A stretch of 64,000 bases of DNA from Bicyclus anynana (taxonomy: Eukaryota > Arthropoda > Insecta > Lepidoptera > Nymphalidae), in contig NC_069105.1 of assembly GCF_947172395.1 (NCBI RefSeq), positions 6,551,179-6,615,178 of the forward strand. The letters run 5' to 3'. Positions 20,256 to 28,660 of the stretch are shown one piece after another (within the stretch, counting starts at the first letter, position 1; the number at the start of each line of letters is the position of its first letter). The notes beneath the pieces are model-generated. The model saw only the letters and a list, made by a program, of their open reading frames with translations, was not told where the DNA came from and made no database searches. Both the position numbers and the translations under genes were made by a program.

Positions 20256-20576
20256 CGAACAGGTTCTTAGTCCATTAAATTAAAACAAAATAAACGTCTT
20301 TATAAATACTATACTATAATAATACAGTCACATTTGCAAATGGGGATTGATCGAAACAATTTTTATGGATAAAAGAACAATAAAAGCGATCAAAGGCTTT
20401 ACCGGCTGGGATATGCTAACACGACGGATGTCCGCTGAGGGATTTGGGCATGCCTTGACGTTGTATAAGTAGGTAGTGTTTTATCTAGGTCATTCAATTG
20501 CCTTTGAAAAACAAAATCGTACGTATACTACTTCTCTGGCTTAATAACGTAGTCATGACGAGATGCCGTGGTTTAA
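20256..20576. other. Intergenic stretch
   Basis: Nothing identified. Confidence 0.35.
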
Positions 20577-20855
20577 TTTTTTTTTATACTCCAAGAGTTA
20601 GTCCTTGACTACTTGTACATATGGTTTCTGTGCCTTGACTACAATCTCACCTGGTGTTAAGTGAGAATGCAATCTAAGATGGAAGAAGGCTAACTTGTTA
20701 GGAGTAGGATGAAATCCAAACTTTGCCTAAAAGCTACTTCTTCTATCTACACGATAGAAGAAGTAGCTTTTAGGCAAAGTTAAAAGCAATCATGCTGAGG
20801 AGAGAAGAAAGAGAAACTAGCCACGGCCTATGCCTACCAGCAGACCAGACCTTTT
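20577..20855 (-). mobile_element. SINE A copy carrying a fold-back palindrome
   Basis: Complement of the SINE A tail and body, with a partial duplication of the CCTTGACTAC segment at 20603-20642. The centre, normally TTTCTACACGACATC, is replaced by the palindrome at 20719-20781. Resumes AACTAGCCACGGCC near 20816. Confidence 0.65.
20719..20781. repeat. Perfect palindrome, 29-bp arms, 5-nt spacer
   Basis: Arms 20719-20747 and 20753-20781 are exact reverse complements around TACAC. The spacer and its flanks TCTACACGA are ordinary SINE A sequence. Confidence 0.92.
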
Positions 20856-20871
20856 TTTCCCCCTTTATTTT

Positions 20872-21030
20872 ATTGAGATACCAAAATTTCGATTAAAGAT
20901 GACAAATGTTATCAGGTGCCTACTGACAACCCTTCGTGGATATCAAACAAAACAACAAATTTTTCAATTGATTTGATGTTTATTTTAATGGCATGGCAAT
21001 GGCAAAGACCAAATTAGTGAATAGCTCAGC
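20872..21030 (+). repeat. R5 dispersed repeat
   Basis: ATGACAAATGTTATCAGGTG, CCTACTGACAACCCTTCGTG, AATTGATTTGATGTTTATTT. Confidence 0.55.
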
Positions 21031-21526
21031 AGGTAGTGAACGCTACAATGACAATTATCACACTCAGACCGCCAAACCGAAAAATATCTGCATGGTGGGT
21101 ACAAACTCCAAATGTCCTCTAAGAGAGAAGGCCTAGCTCTGTAGTGGGGAATTCAAATAAACTAATTAATAAAAAAAATCAATAAAAAGCTGTAGCGTAG
21201 TAAAAACTTAACAGATAAACTTACAAGGTACTAAAATAATACATTTTTTGCTTCACAGGAAATAAAATCCGAGAAAAACGGAATGCGGATGTAATCGCAG
21301 TATTACTGTAGTAATAATAATTAGCTCAGCCGACCCCATTCTCCCCAGAGCTTAGCGTAGCTTAGCTTTGAAAAACCCGTCTATTTGTTGGTGTCTAGTA
21401 GTTGCGGCTAGTCGGTAGCGTTGTTTTAGTTTGCGCTTGCATAGCTAGATGGCGCTAGGTGACTACTTTGAATGTCTCTAGTTGCTCTGTGACAATATTA
21501 ATCTACTCGTATTCTATTGTTTTAAA
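21031..21526. other. Intergenic stretch
   Basis: No gene seen. GGTGGGTACAAACTCCAAAT near 21096 and the following GAGAGAAGGCC resemble the R6 theme. Confidence 0.3.
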
Positions 21527-21682
21527 TTATATAAATGTCTGCCTGTTACCTTTTCACGGCTAAACGGCTGAACCGATCAAAGTGAATTTTGGTATAATGG
21601 TAAATGGGACCTTGGAGAAAAATCATAGGGTGCTGTTTGACCCTAAAATAGAAATAGAAGGGAGTGAAATAGGGGTTTTTAG
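21527..21682 (+). mobile_element. HelD-like element, partial
   Basis: TTTTCACGGCTAAACGGCTG, AATTTTGGTATAATGGTAAA, GACCTTGGAG, TTTGACCCTAAAATAG. Same family as 9060-9362 but without the fold-back there. Confidence 0.45.
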
Positions 21683-21862
21683 AAATTAAATTACCCGTGT
21701 CTCAAACGGTGAAATAAAAACATCGCGAGGTAACCTGCTAGAGACTTTTCTTAATTCTCTGCGTGTATGAAGTCTGCCAATCCGCATTGGGCCAGTGTGG
21801 TGGACTAAAGGCCTAATCCCTCTCATTCTGACAAAAGACTCGAGTTCAGCAGTGAGCCGAAT
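21683..21862 (+). mobile_element. SINE B, head truncated
   Basis: AGAAATTAAATTACCCGTG to GAGCCGAATCATCATCAT; the final microsatellite merges with the tail of the adjoining RTE copy. Confidence 0.7.
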
Positions 21863-21875
21863 CATCATCATCATA

Positions 21876-22295
21876 TCAGCCGCTGGACGTCCACTGCAGG
21901 ACATAGGCCTTTTGTAGGGACTTCCAAACATCACGATACTGAGCCGCCTGCATCCAGCAAATCCATGCGACTCGCTTGATGTCGTCAGTCCACCTGGTGG
22001 GGGGTCGGCCAACACTGCGCTTACTAGTGCGGGGTCGCCATTCCAGCACTTTGGGACCCAAACATCCATCGGCTCTTCGAACTATGTGCCCCGCCCATTG
22101 CCACTTCAGCTTCGCAACTCGTTGAGCTATGTCGGTGACTTTGGTTCTTCTCCGGATCTCCTCATTTCTGATTCGATCACGCAGAGATACTCCTAACATA
22201 GCTCGTTCCATCGCCCGCTGTGTGACTCTGAGCCTTCTTATGAGGCCCATAGTTAGCGACCAAGTCTCGGAACCATAGGTCATCACTGACAACAC
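21876..22295 (-). pseudogene. RTE ORF tail domain
   Basis: 139-codon frame: TYGSETWSLT, QRAMERAMLGVSLRDRIRNE, AKLKWQWAGHIVRR, GRPPTRWTDDIKRVA, then MQAAQYRDVWKSLQKAY. This ordered set follows the RT in RTE elements. The frame itself is intact to its stop just before the GAT tail. Confidence 0.8.
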
Positions 22296-22518
22296 GCACT
22301 GTTCGAAGACTTTTGTCTTCAGGCACTGAGGAATTGCGGACGAAAAGATGTCGCGAAGTTTCCCGAATGGAGCTCAGCCGAGTTGGATTCGACGGTTCAC
22401 CTCTTTCTCGAAATTGGACCTACCTAACTGGATCATATGTCCAAGGTACATATGTATTCGTCTACAGCGTTCGAGTGCAGCGTTCTCAACTATAACTGGG
22501 TGGAGCGATACATGAGCA

Positions 22519-22848
22519 TTACACATTATTTTTGTTTTGGCCATGTTCATTTTCAGACCCACATGTTGAGAAACATTCGAGGTCATTGAGCATGGTACTA
22601 AGGTCATCCAGAATCTCTGCCATGATGACTACATCATCCGCGAACCGCAGTTGAGTGATGTACTCGCCATTGATGTTGATGCCAAGTCCGCCCCAGTCCA
22701 GAAGCTTAAAGACGTCTTCCAATGCGGCGGTAAATAGCTTCGGAGAGATCACATCTCCCTGACGCACTCCTCGCTGCAACTGGATTGGCCTCGTAGTCTG
22801 ATCCTGAATACAGACTGACATAGTGGCGTTTTCGTTCAAGCACTTCAA
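22519..22848 (-). pseudogene. RTE reverse transcriptase segment
   Basis: RGVRQGDVISPKLFTAALED (RT motif B) and LRFADDVVIMAE (motif C with the catalytic Asp pair) are clear. The frame shifts near ...CFSTCG, after which the reading continues in another frame (VGLKMNMAKTKIM at 22374-22607), so the copy is broken. It would be part of a combined endonuclease/RT protein. Confidence 0.8.
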
Positions 22849-23057
22849 CGCTTAGATAGACGCAGCAAGTGATAGTGCGTCCGACAGGCGTGTCGGATGC
22901 TAATGAGTGCAGTAATTAATGATGCGTTAAAGTGCAATAATGTCGGACGCTGCGTCGTTACATTAATCACGGCCCGGCTGCGATGGACGCTTCTGTCTGT
23001 GTGTTGAGTGTTGCCCTACATAGGTGGCTTTTTGTTGAATTATTATTTTATTGATAA

Positions 23058-23178
23058 CTAGCGGACTCCCGCGACTCCGTCCGCGTGGAATTCAGTTTTT
23101 CACAAATCCCACGGGAACCATGGATTTTTTCGGGATAAAAAGTAGCCTATGTGTTAATCTATGCTATAATATATCTTA
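23058..23178 (-). mobile_element. HelA 3' half
   Basis: CTAGCGGACTCCCGCGACTC, CACAAATCCCACGGGAACCA, AAAAAGTAGCCTATGTGTTA; breaks off at the Penelope fragment. Confidence 0.6.
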
Positions 23179-23181
23179 TTA

Positions 23182-23457
23182 CCAAATTTTGTAACGTGTA
23201 TCTAAATTCCGACCGGTTTGACCAATATATGTTGCATTACATTCAGAACATTGCAATTTATATACTCCCGATTTATGTTGCTTTTCTAGTTTATCTTTAC
23301 CATTGCAAATATTTTTAAGAGAGTTATTTGTTCTGAAAGCCACATTTATATCATGCTTTCTAAGTGTTTTTGCAATACGTTCCGACACTGGACCAAAGTA
23401 TGTTATTAAATTTAAATTAGAAATAGAACAGAATAATTCTTTAAATTTCAACACCTC
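23182..23457 (-). pseudogene. Penelope-like element: end of RT region plus start of GIY-YIG nuclease
   Basis: Minus-strand frame reads YFGPVSERIAKTLRKHDINV, FRTNNSLKNI, then SGVYKLQCSECNATYIGQTG and R...TRY. The spaced YKLQC / YIGQTGR pair is the GIY-YIG endonuclease signature that follows the reverse transcriptase in Penelope-like elements (PLEs); the linker KSGVYKL and two Cys are typical of them. Only about 92 codons survive; the RT core and most of the nuclease are missing. On the 5' side the frame runs into a GC-rich block that is not PLE coding sequence. Identification rests on motifs seen here. Confidence 0.75.
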
Positions 23458-23461
23458 AATG

Positions 23462-24050
23462 TTCGCATGCGCCGACGGAGCGCAATCCCAGCACCTGCGA
23501 GGGATCGCGCCATACCATCGACGACCACCGGACGCACGAGGCCTGCCACGAGACCTGATCTCATGAACCCCCCAGACACGACCGCTCCCTCGCTGCTGGC
23601 TGACGGGCGCACTCCAGCACACATCTGGTGGGCTCCACCTCGCCGAGCAGTGAGAGAAGCCCCACACAGAAGACCATCACGCCGCAGCTCCGCAGATCGC
23701 CGGCGACCTGCGCAGGCTCGATCGCAGCGCGGCGTAACACACCGGATAGGACACATCCATTCTGGCACCATGGACCGCGACAGTGGTCCCACCCAGTGAC
23801 CCGCCTGTAGTCGCAGGCGGCGTTTGCAACCACCGTAAGAGGCCATCGCCGAGCCGGTAACCCCGAGACCCGTGAGGGTCTGCGTGGATGATCTCTCGTC
23901 GTCGAAAACGACACTTTGCAATTGCACGTTGTAGAGTCAACATCTCATGAGGATGCTCCGGTTTCGGGGTGAAACGTACGTAGAGAGTATTTTGTCGGAC
24001 CTGGGTGACGTTGTCGCATGGGTTCGCCGAATTTTCGCGGTTGATAGCAA
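23462..24050 (+). mobile_element. GC-rich block, possible PLE non-coding end in opposite orientation
   Basis: About 480 bp of markedly GC-rich DNA followed by the hammerhead-like motif (23943-23986) and ATAGCAAAATAAATAAATC. Open frames occur on both strands through it, a side effect of high GC; none has a domain. PLE copies often carry inverted terminal segments, and hammerhead ribozymes are known in PLE ends, so this may be the terminal region of a PLE copy opposed to the 23182-23457 fragment. Another element or a host CpG-rich exon cannot be excluded. Confidence 0.35.
23943..23986 (+). ncRNA. Hammerhead-ribozyme-like motif, probably inactive
   Basis: Elements in order: TCTC (stem I), ATGAGGA (CUGANGA core with the first C changed to A), GCTCC...GGGGT (stem II, 5 pairs including G:U), GAAA, AC/GT stem III closed by a GTAC-containing loop, the cleavage triplet GTA (NUH), and GAGA, which pairs with TCTC. 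This is a type I layout with a very short stem III, as described for Penelope-associated hammerheads. The C3 change should abolish cleavage. Fit judged by eye. Confidence 0.5.
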
Positions 24051-24426
24051 AATAAATAAATCATTATATAAGCACCATGACTTTAAAAGAGGTTGAAATA
24101 TCTTTTTTTAATATTCTACACACTGGCTGTATAAATCATTCTTAATTCAAAAATATAAACAAAGAAAATTTTACCATCAAATATTTTTCATTTCATATTT
24201 TTAGTCCACCCGTGCGTTTGTCAAAATGTGAATTTTTACGACAATTTTATTGTTTTTTTGATTTTTTTTGTTCAAAATTTGTTTAATGTTTTTTATTTAA
24301 TGTGTATTGACTGGGCCGCATATTCTGCAGTATGGTAAGAACATTTTATTACTATGTAGACGGTTTTACAGTTTTATGTCGCTGCGTGGTTATGTATATC
24401 CGTATGTCACCTTGATCAGGGTAACA
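24051..24426. other. AT-rich intergenic stretch
   Basis: No feature recognised. Confidence 0.35.
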
Positions 24427-24478
24427 GCTGAAAATCAGCGCTGTGTGCTCCAGCATTTGCTTGATTCATACAGCACCA
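24427..24478 (+). repeat. CAGCGCTG-type LINE 3'-end scrap
   Basis: ACAGCTGAAAATCAGCGCTG and GCTCCAGCATTTGC; related to 26878-27106, 48592-48645 and 59008-59058. Confidence 0.4.
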
Positions 24479-24483
24479 CCATA

Positions 24484-24668
24484 CCGCCCTACCGGCAAAG
24501 ACATACCGCCAAGCGATTTAGCGTTCCGGTACGATGTCGTGTAGAAACCGATAGGGGTGTCGATTTTCATTCTCCTAATAAGTTAGCCCGCTGTCATCTT
24601 AGATTGCATCATCACTTACCATCAGGTGAATTTGTAGGGCTAACTTTAAAGAAAAAAAATAATAATAA
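24484..24668 (+). mobile_element. SINE A, head truncated
   Basis: CGCCCTACCGGCAAAGACAT to GGGCTAACTTTAAAGAAAAA, then (AAT)n. Confidence 0.75.
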
Positions 24669-24699
24669 TGTGATATTTCAGTCGATTTGATGTAATAAT

Positions 24700-24822
24700 A
24701 TTTAATTTCTTAAAATACACACAACTGAAAAGTTGGAGGTGCGTGTCCCGGACCAGATTCGAACCCACACCCCCCGGAATCGGAGGCAGAGGTCATATCC
24801 ACTGGGCTATCATGGCTTAAGC
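24700..24822 (-). mobile_element. SINE B 5' part
   Basis: Complement of head and B box: GGATTCGAATCT reading inverted at CCAGATTCGAACCC, GGAATCGGAGGCAGAGGTCA, TATCCACTGGGCTATCATGG. Lacks the 3' half. Confidence 0.7.
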
Positions 24823-24990
24823 GTAGGCTTACTTAAAATAAGCCTAATAGTGACCTAATACTACCTGAATAAGGCCTGTCCCCAAAAAAAATGTCATCAT
24901 CATCAATTTCAGACAGAGTGGCGCCGTAACGCGTTACGTTTACGGTTACGCTCCCATAAGATATCTCTTCACAATAAATAAATGTACTAG

Positions 24991-25131
24991 GAGAGCGGCG
25001 AAGGCGAGGAGGTTCTCAAAGGGAGGAAGCTCAACAGTGAGGAGTTGGCTGACTTAATCCGGAAGCGAAGCCAAACTGACGCAATCCGCGTGGCCAAGTT
25101 GAACTCCTACGCTATCCTGCAACAGAAGTAA
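24991..25131 (+). CDS. Putative terminal coding exon of an unidentified gene
   Basis: Directly after a candidate 3' splice site (ATGTACTAG) the frame ESGEGEEVLKGRKLNSEEL, ADLIRKRSQTDAIRVAK, LNSYAILQQK runs 46 codons to TAA. Third positions favour G/C (CTC, AAG, GTG, GCC, TAC, CTG), unlike the surrounding AT-rich DNA, and an AATAAA follows 158 bp after the stop. The peptide is charged and looks helical; no family is recognised. No upstream exon was found, and in this frame a stop (TAG) immediately precedes the exon, so it must begin there if real. A processed or TE-borne fragment is the alternative. Confidence 0.4.
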   Translation, partial: ESGEGEEVLKGRKLNSEELADLIRKRSQTDAIRVAKLNSYAILQQK

Positions 25132-25288
25132 GGTCTCCCACACTAGTCTTGGATTAGCTTATAGGCTTAGAGCATTCCGGCTAGTCTAGGGTGACCAGAG
25201 ACGACCGAGAAAAAAAAATCGAACACACGAAAGTTAAAGACCAAGTTCAAAATATAGGGTATATTTCGAATTTGTCTTTTAACTTTCC

Positions 25289-25294
25289 AATAAA
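25289..25294 (+). promoter_or_regulatory. Candidate polyadenylation signal
   Basis: AATAAA 158 bp downstream of the stop at 25131. In AT-rich DNA this hexamer is common, so support is only positional. Confidence 0.3.
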
Positions 25295-25633
25295 ACAAGA
25301 ATTATTAAAATCAGACCAGACATTCGGTAAAAAGTTATGCGTGATTTTACGTTACAATTAATGGGTTACAATCAATAATCCTCCGTTTTCCTACATTGGA
25401 GTTTTTTTTCCGAAGTATATGGGACAAACTTCGAAATAAATCGCTTTTGATATTTTTGTGCAATTAAAGTGAACTACGGAACCCTACCCTGCTCGTTGAC
25501 CGACACACCCTTGGCCGGTTTTTTATTTATTGATTGAGATGACTCATCAGCAATGAGGCCACCAATTATACATTATTTTCTATGTTAATTTATTTTTGTT
25601 TTGATTTATCATTTATTTTTGGTGTACCATCAC

Positions 25634-25853
25634 ACTAATATTATAAATATAAAGGCTAAAGTTTGTGTGTAAGTGTTTGTTCCTCCTTTGCATAGCAGCT
25701 ACTGAAGCGATTTTGCTGTAATTTAGAAATACAATAGAATAACTCTGGATTAACACATATGCTACTTTTCATCCCGGAAAAATTCATGGTTCCCGCGGGA
25801 TTTGTGAAAAAACTGAATTCCACGCGGACGAAGTTGCGGGCGTCCGCTAGTAT
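25634..25853 (+). mobile_element. HelA Helitron-like element, full length
   Basis: Begins TCACACTAATATTATAAATA and ends ACGCGGACGAAGTTGCGGGC-GTCCGCTAGT. Starts with TC, ends in a GCGGAC/GTCCGC hairpin plus CTAGT, with no inverted terminal repeats or target duplication, as Helitrons do. 220 bp, non-autonomous. Confidence 0.75.
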
Positions 25854-26877
25854 ATATTTTATTTGTTCATGAATTTTGACTTTGACTTTAATGTTGGCAG
25901 ACGGCAGAGGGCAGCAAACGCGAGACGCCATGCGGAACAGAAAAAGCGGTCTCCGGTACGCAAGAATGACAACGAGCAGAAAGATAAGCTTGCACAACCG
26001 TAAGTCATTTTTAGGGTACCGCAGTCAAATGAGCCGTTGGACATTGTCACGTTATTTTTATTTGCTTAACAAATAAAAATACGGCATAATTTCAAAAGAA
26101 AAGATTTATTAAAAAAATAACTGATGAGAGGGTCGGGGTGTGTGTGGCACACTCTCCTTCTTTCTTCCAATCCGCATGGTTCGCGCCTGCAGGGCTTTAT
26201 TATTCCAAAGGGGATCCCCACGTCGATCCAGTGTCAAGAAAGTTCCCAGTATGGGAACTTTTAAAGAACACAATTAAATTCGGAACTGTGAAAACCAAGA
26301 ATAAAATAGGTAAAGATTATTATTTCTTAAAATACGGTAGCTCTTTCCAAGGCCGTTCAAAAAGTGCTCGTTCATTTTCAAACGTCATTGCCAAAGTCGG
26401 AGTTCGCGATTGTCAATGTCCACGCGACATTGACATTTGACACGTTAAAAGCGTTCCGTAACACATAAAGGTGTGACCTAATTTAATAACAAAATTAAAT
26501 ATAGATTAATAATTTTTAGATTTACTTTTTAACTATTCTATATAAATTTTGAAATAAGTTTTATTTTTAATTTATGTTCGACACGTTACAACGTTGGGGT
26601 CTCGAAGTGCTGATATAACAAGGCAGCAGGGTTATTAAATATCTCTGTATACCGTTAATAATGAGTCACCATATCGTGTTCGTTTGTGCAATCTATTTTT
26701 TTTTAAATAAATTGGCATAGTTTTCGTATCATTTAAGTGACGTGGGGTCTGATATAGTAGATGTTGGATGATTGAAAAAACAAAAACTCTATGCCACTTA
26801 ATGTAATCTCGTTGTAATAAAACGTTAGTAAAAGGAAGCTACGATGGAGGATAAATCACTGCATCGTAGTTTGTTTG
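25854..26877. other. Intergenic stretch with a 100-codon open frame
   Basis: The plus-strand frame 26138-26440 (DPHVDPVSRKFPVWELLKN..., KIGKDYYFLKYGSSFQG) has no recognisable domain and no splice context I trust. It ends at the small palindrome TGTCAATGTC-CACGC-GACATTGACA (26411-26435). Confidence 0.3.
26411..26435. repeat. Small perfect palindrome, 10-bp arms, 5-nt spacer
   Basis: TGTCAATGTC, CACGC, GACATTGACA. Confidence 0.85.
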
Positions 26878-27106
26878 AATAAGAAAGAAAGAAAGAAAGA
26901 AAAACATTTATTTCAAAAATTGTGCTACACTTAACCACTTAATACAATAATTGTAGTGCCTAATACTCAAACCGCTTAGTCTGAGCATCAGAACACCACT
27001 ATGTCATTTGGCACAACCTTGAAAAAGGTTCCAGCTCAGCATTGTGCTGCATGTACCAAGGAAATATTGGACATACAGCGCTGATTTTCAGCTGACAACC
27101 TTGAAC
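26878..27106 (-). mobile_element. LINE 3' end with (TTTC)n tail
   Basis: On the minus strand it runs CAGCTGAAAATCAGCGCTGT, GCAGCACAATGCTGAGCTGG, AACCTTTTTCAAGG, ... AAATAAATGTTTTTC and ends in a TTTC repeat (26881-26902). Only 3' UTR-like sequence is present. Other scraps of the CAGCGCTG region lie at 19245, 24427, 48592 and 59008. Confidence 0.5.
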
Positions 27107-27387
27107 CAGGTGAATAGTACAAACTATTCTGTACTGTACAGTACACGTATTGTAAAGTGCAGGGATATATGATATCCCTACCTAATCGTATTGGTACGAT
27201 ACCTAAATCTTGTATTTTGGAGCTTAACGCACGGTGTTCCGAAACGTCATAATGCGTCCGACTAAAACATTAAATAACTGTTTGCATTTCTTAGGAACCA
27301 GCGCGGCGCGGACGGACGTATGAACAGTGAGCCCGTAGACCGATGCGGAATGCGACGACGTCGCCGCTGCTCCCGTAGGGTAAGTGA

Positions 27388-27536
27388 TGTTTTTCCTTCA
27401 CAGTTTGAGACACGTGATATTTTATTTCTTAAAAAGCTCAACTGAAAAGCTGGAGGTGCATGTCCCGGACCGGATTCAAACCCACACCCTCCGGAATCGG
27501 AGGCAGAGGTCATATCTACTGGGCTATCACGTCTCA
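27388..27536 (-). mobile_element. SINE B 5' half
   Basis: Complement of the head (GGGCTATCACGTCTC), B box region and TGTCTCAAACTGTGAAGG; 3' half missing. Confidence 0.7.
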
Positions 27537-27569
27537 TAAGGTAAGGTCTCTCGTGTTAAGGTATATGAA

Positions 27570-27612
27570 ACGGGAAATACGCGGATGAAACCGCGAAGTG
27601 TCCGCTAGTTAA
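27570..27612 (+). mobile_element. Helitron-like 3' terminus scrap
   Basis: GGGAAATACGCGGATGAAAC then CGCGAAGTGTCCGCTAGT: a hybrid-looking HelA/HelB ending with CTAGT. Confidence 0.45.
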
Positions 27613-27737
27613 GTCGTGCACACCTTCATTTTGGTGTTCTAAAAGTTGTTTTAAGTCTGTTAATGTGTTTAAACAAAAAAAGTTAAAAATAACCAAATTA
27701 TACTCTTAAGTATTTTTCTTAACAGCTTATTAGAGCC

Positions 27738-27873
27738 GTTATTATAGCTCAGTGTATACGACCTCTGCCTTCAATTCGGAGGTAAGCGTGGTTACTATTA
27801 GCCTAACCCTTCATCTGAGAGGAGACTCGTGCTCAACTGCGAGTATGGTTGCTAATGATAATGATAATGATGA
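27738..27873 (+). mobile_element. SINE B with large internal deletion
   Basis: Head TTATAGCTCAGTGTATACGA is joined directly to the tail GTGGTTACTATTAGCCTAAC, GAGGAGACTCGTGCTCAACT and a GATAAT run. Confidence 0.55.
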
Positions 27874-27902
27874 ACAGTTTATTAATGAATTATAATGAAC
27901 GT

Positions 27903-28044
27903 AGCGTCGACGGCGGAGTCGCCGCCGTTGCTGTTGTCGTCGTCGCCGCCGTCGCAGCCGCAGCCGTTGCCGACGTCGCCGCCGTTTCCGTCGTCGCCGA
28001 CGTTTGCGTCGACGCCGCAGTTGTCGGCGCCGCCGACGCCATTA
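27903..28044. repeat. Imperfect GCC/GTC trinucleotide tract
   Basis: About 140 bp of C/G-rich triplets (GCCGCC, GTCGTC, GCAGCC) keep a 3-bp period and leave several frames open: Ala/Val-rich in one, Ser/Pro-rich in another. The bias follows from the repeat, so no protein is called. Confidence 0.7.
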
Positions 28045-28493
28045 ATGCATTGTAAAGCCATACTTGCAAATAAAAAAAGACTCGCGTAGCTTATTTCGGA
28101 GATGTCATTGTATCCGTATATACGAGTACATTACAACGCAGAATTCAGGACACTGAACATTGTCTACGCGGGAACTAAAGGTTAGGTTTTGTTAACCTCT
28201 GAAGCCATCACAAATAGGAAAGGGTGTGAGTTGTGTATGACATTGGATTGATACAATAAACTTCTTCTAGAAACATAGAAAATTAGTAGTAGGGTACCGT
28301 AACAAAAGCTGTGAATTCTTCAAAATTGTGTAAGAAAGTTGTAGTTTGTTTAATTTTGAAGTGTTTTGTATGTGATGTTTAATGTATTTTTGTTAAATAA
28401 AATTATTTAGTCTTTTTGCTTCTTGCTTCTTTTTATTTACATTTGTTAGGTTAGGTTACAGCTATTAAAAAATGAGGTAGGTGTCGTTATTAT
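28045..28493. other. Intergenic stretch
   Basis: Ends in TTAAATAAAATTATTT near 28395, which could be a polyadenylation signal or a LINE tail; no coding region precedes it. Confidence 0.3.
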
Positions 28494-28660
28494 AGTTGGC
28501 AAATTCGTTGATGACACTCCCATGATATGCGGGCGACGAGAGGAAAGACTGTGCGGGGAAGTGAGGTGCATCAGTCGTGGGTTTTTCATTCATCGCTTCA
28601 CACATCCGGCCCGCGCGGACCATCGGGAGTGTTACGAACGAACTTTCAAAGCTATACAAG
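28494..28660. repeat. Dispersed repeat with inverted ends, copy 1
   Basis: Strongly similar to 59828-60017: TGATGACACTCCCATG, GTGAGGTGCATCAGTCGTGG, GTTTTTCATTCATCGCT, CGCGGACCATCGGGAGTGTT. The ends ACACTCCCAT and ATCGGGAGTGT are inverted. On the minus strand both copies encode MNEKPTTDAPHFPA before diverging. Nature unknown. Confidence 0.65.

Larger units (their letters stand above)
21863..22853 (-). mobile_element. RTE-type retrotransposon 3' part, inverted
   Basis: Starts (minus strand) in the RT domain near 22850 and ends in a GAT-repeat tail at 21863-21875. Holds the palm-domain end, connector and tail domain. 5' truncated. Fragments of the same family lie at 31769, 33490, 42148, 43912, 48030, 53428 and 54056. 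Confidence 0.8.

Noticed and set aside
23448..23943. Long open frames on both strands (up to 159 codons)
   Set aside because: Present in five frames at once in a GC-rich block, as expected from few AT-rich stop codons; no domain in any of them.
26138..26440. 100-codon frame as a protein gene
   Set aside because: No homologous motif, no codon bias, poor start context, and it runs into a palindrome; mentioned only as part of the surrounding stretch.
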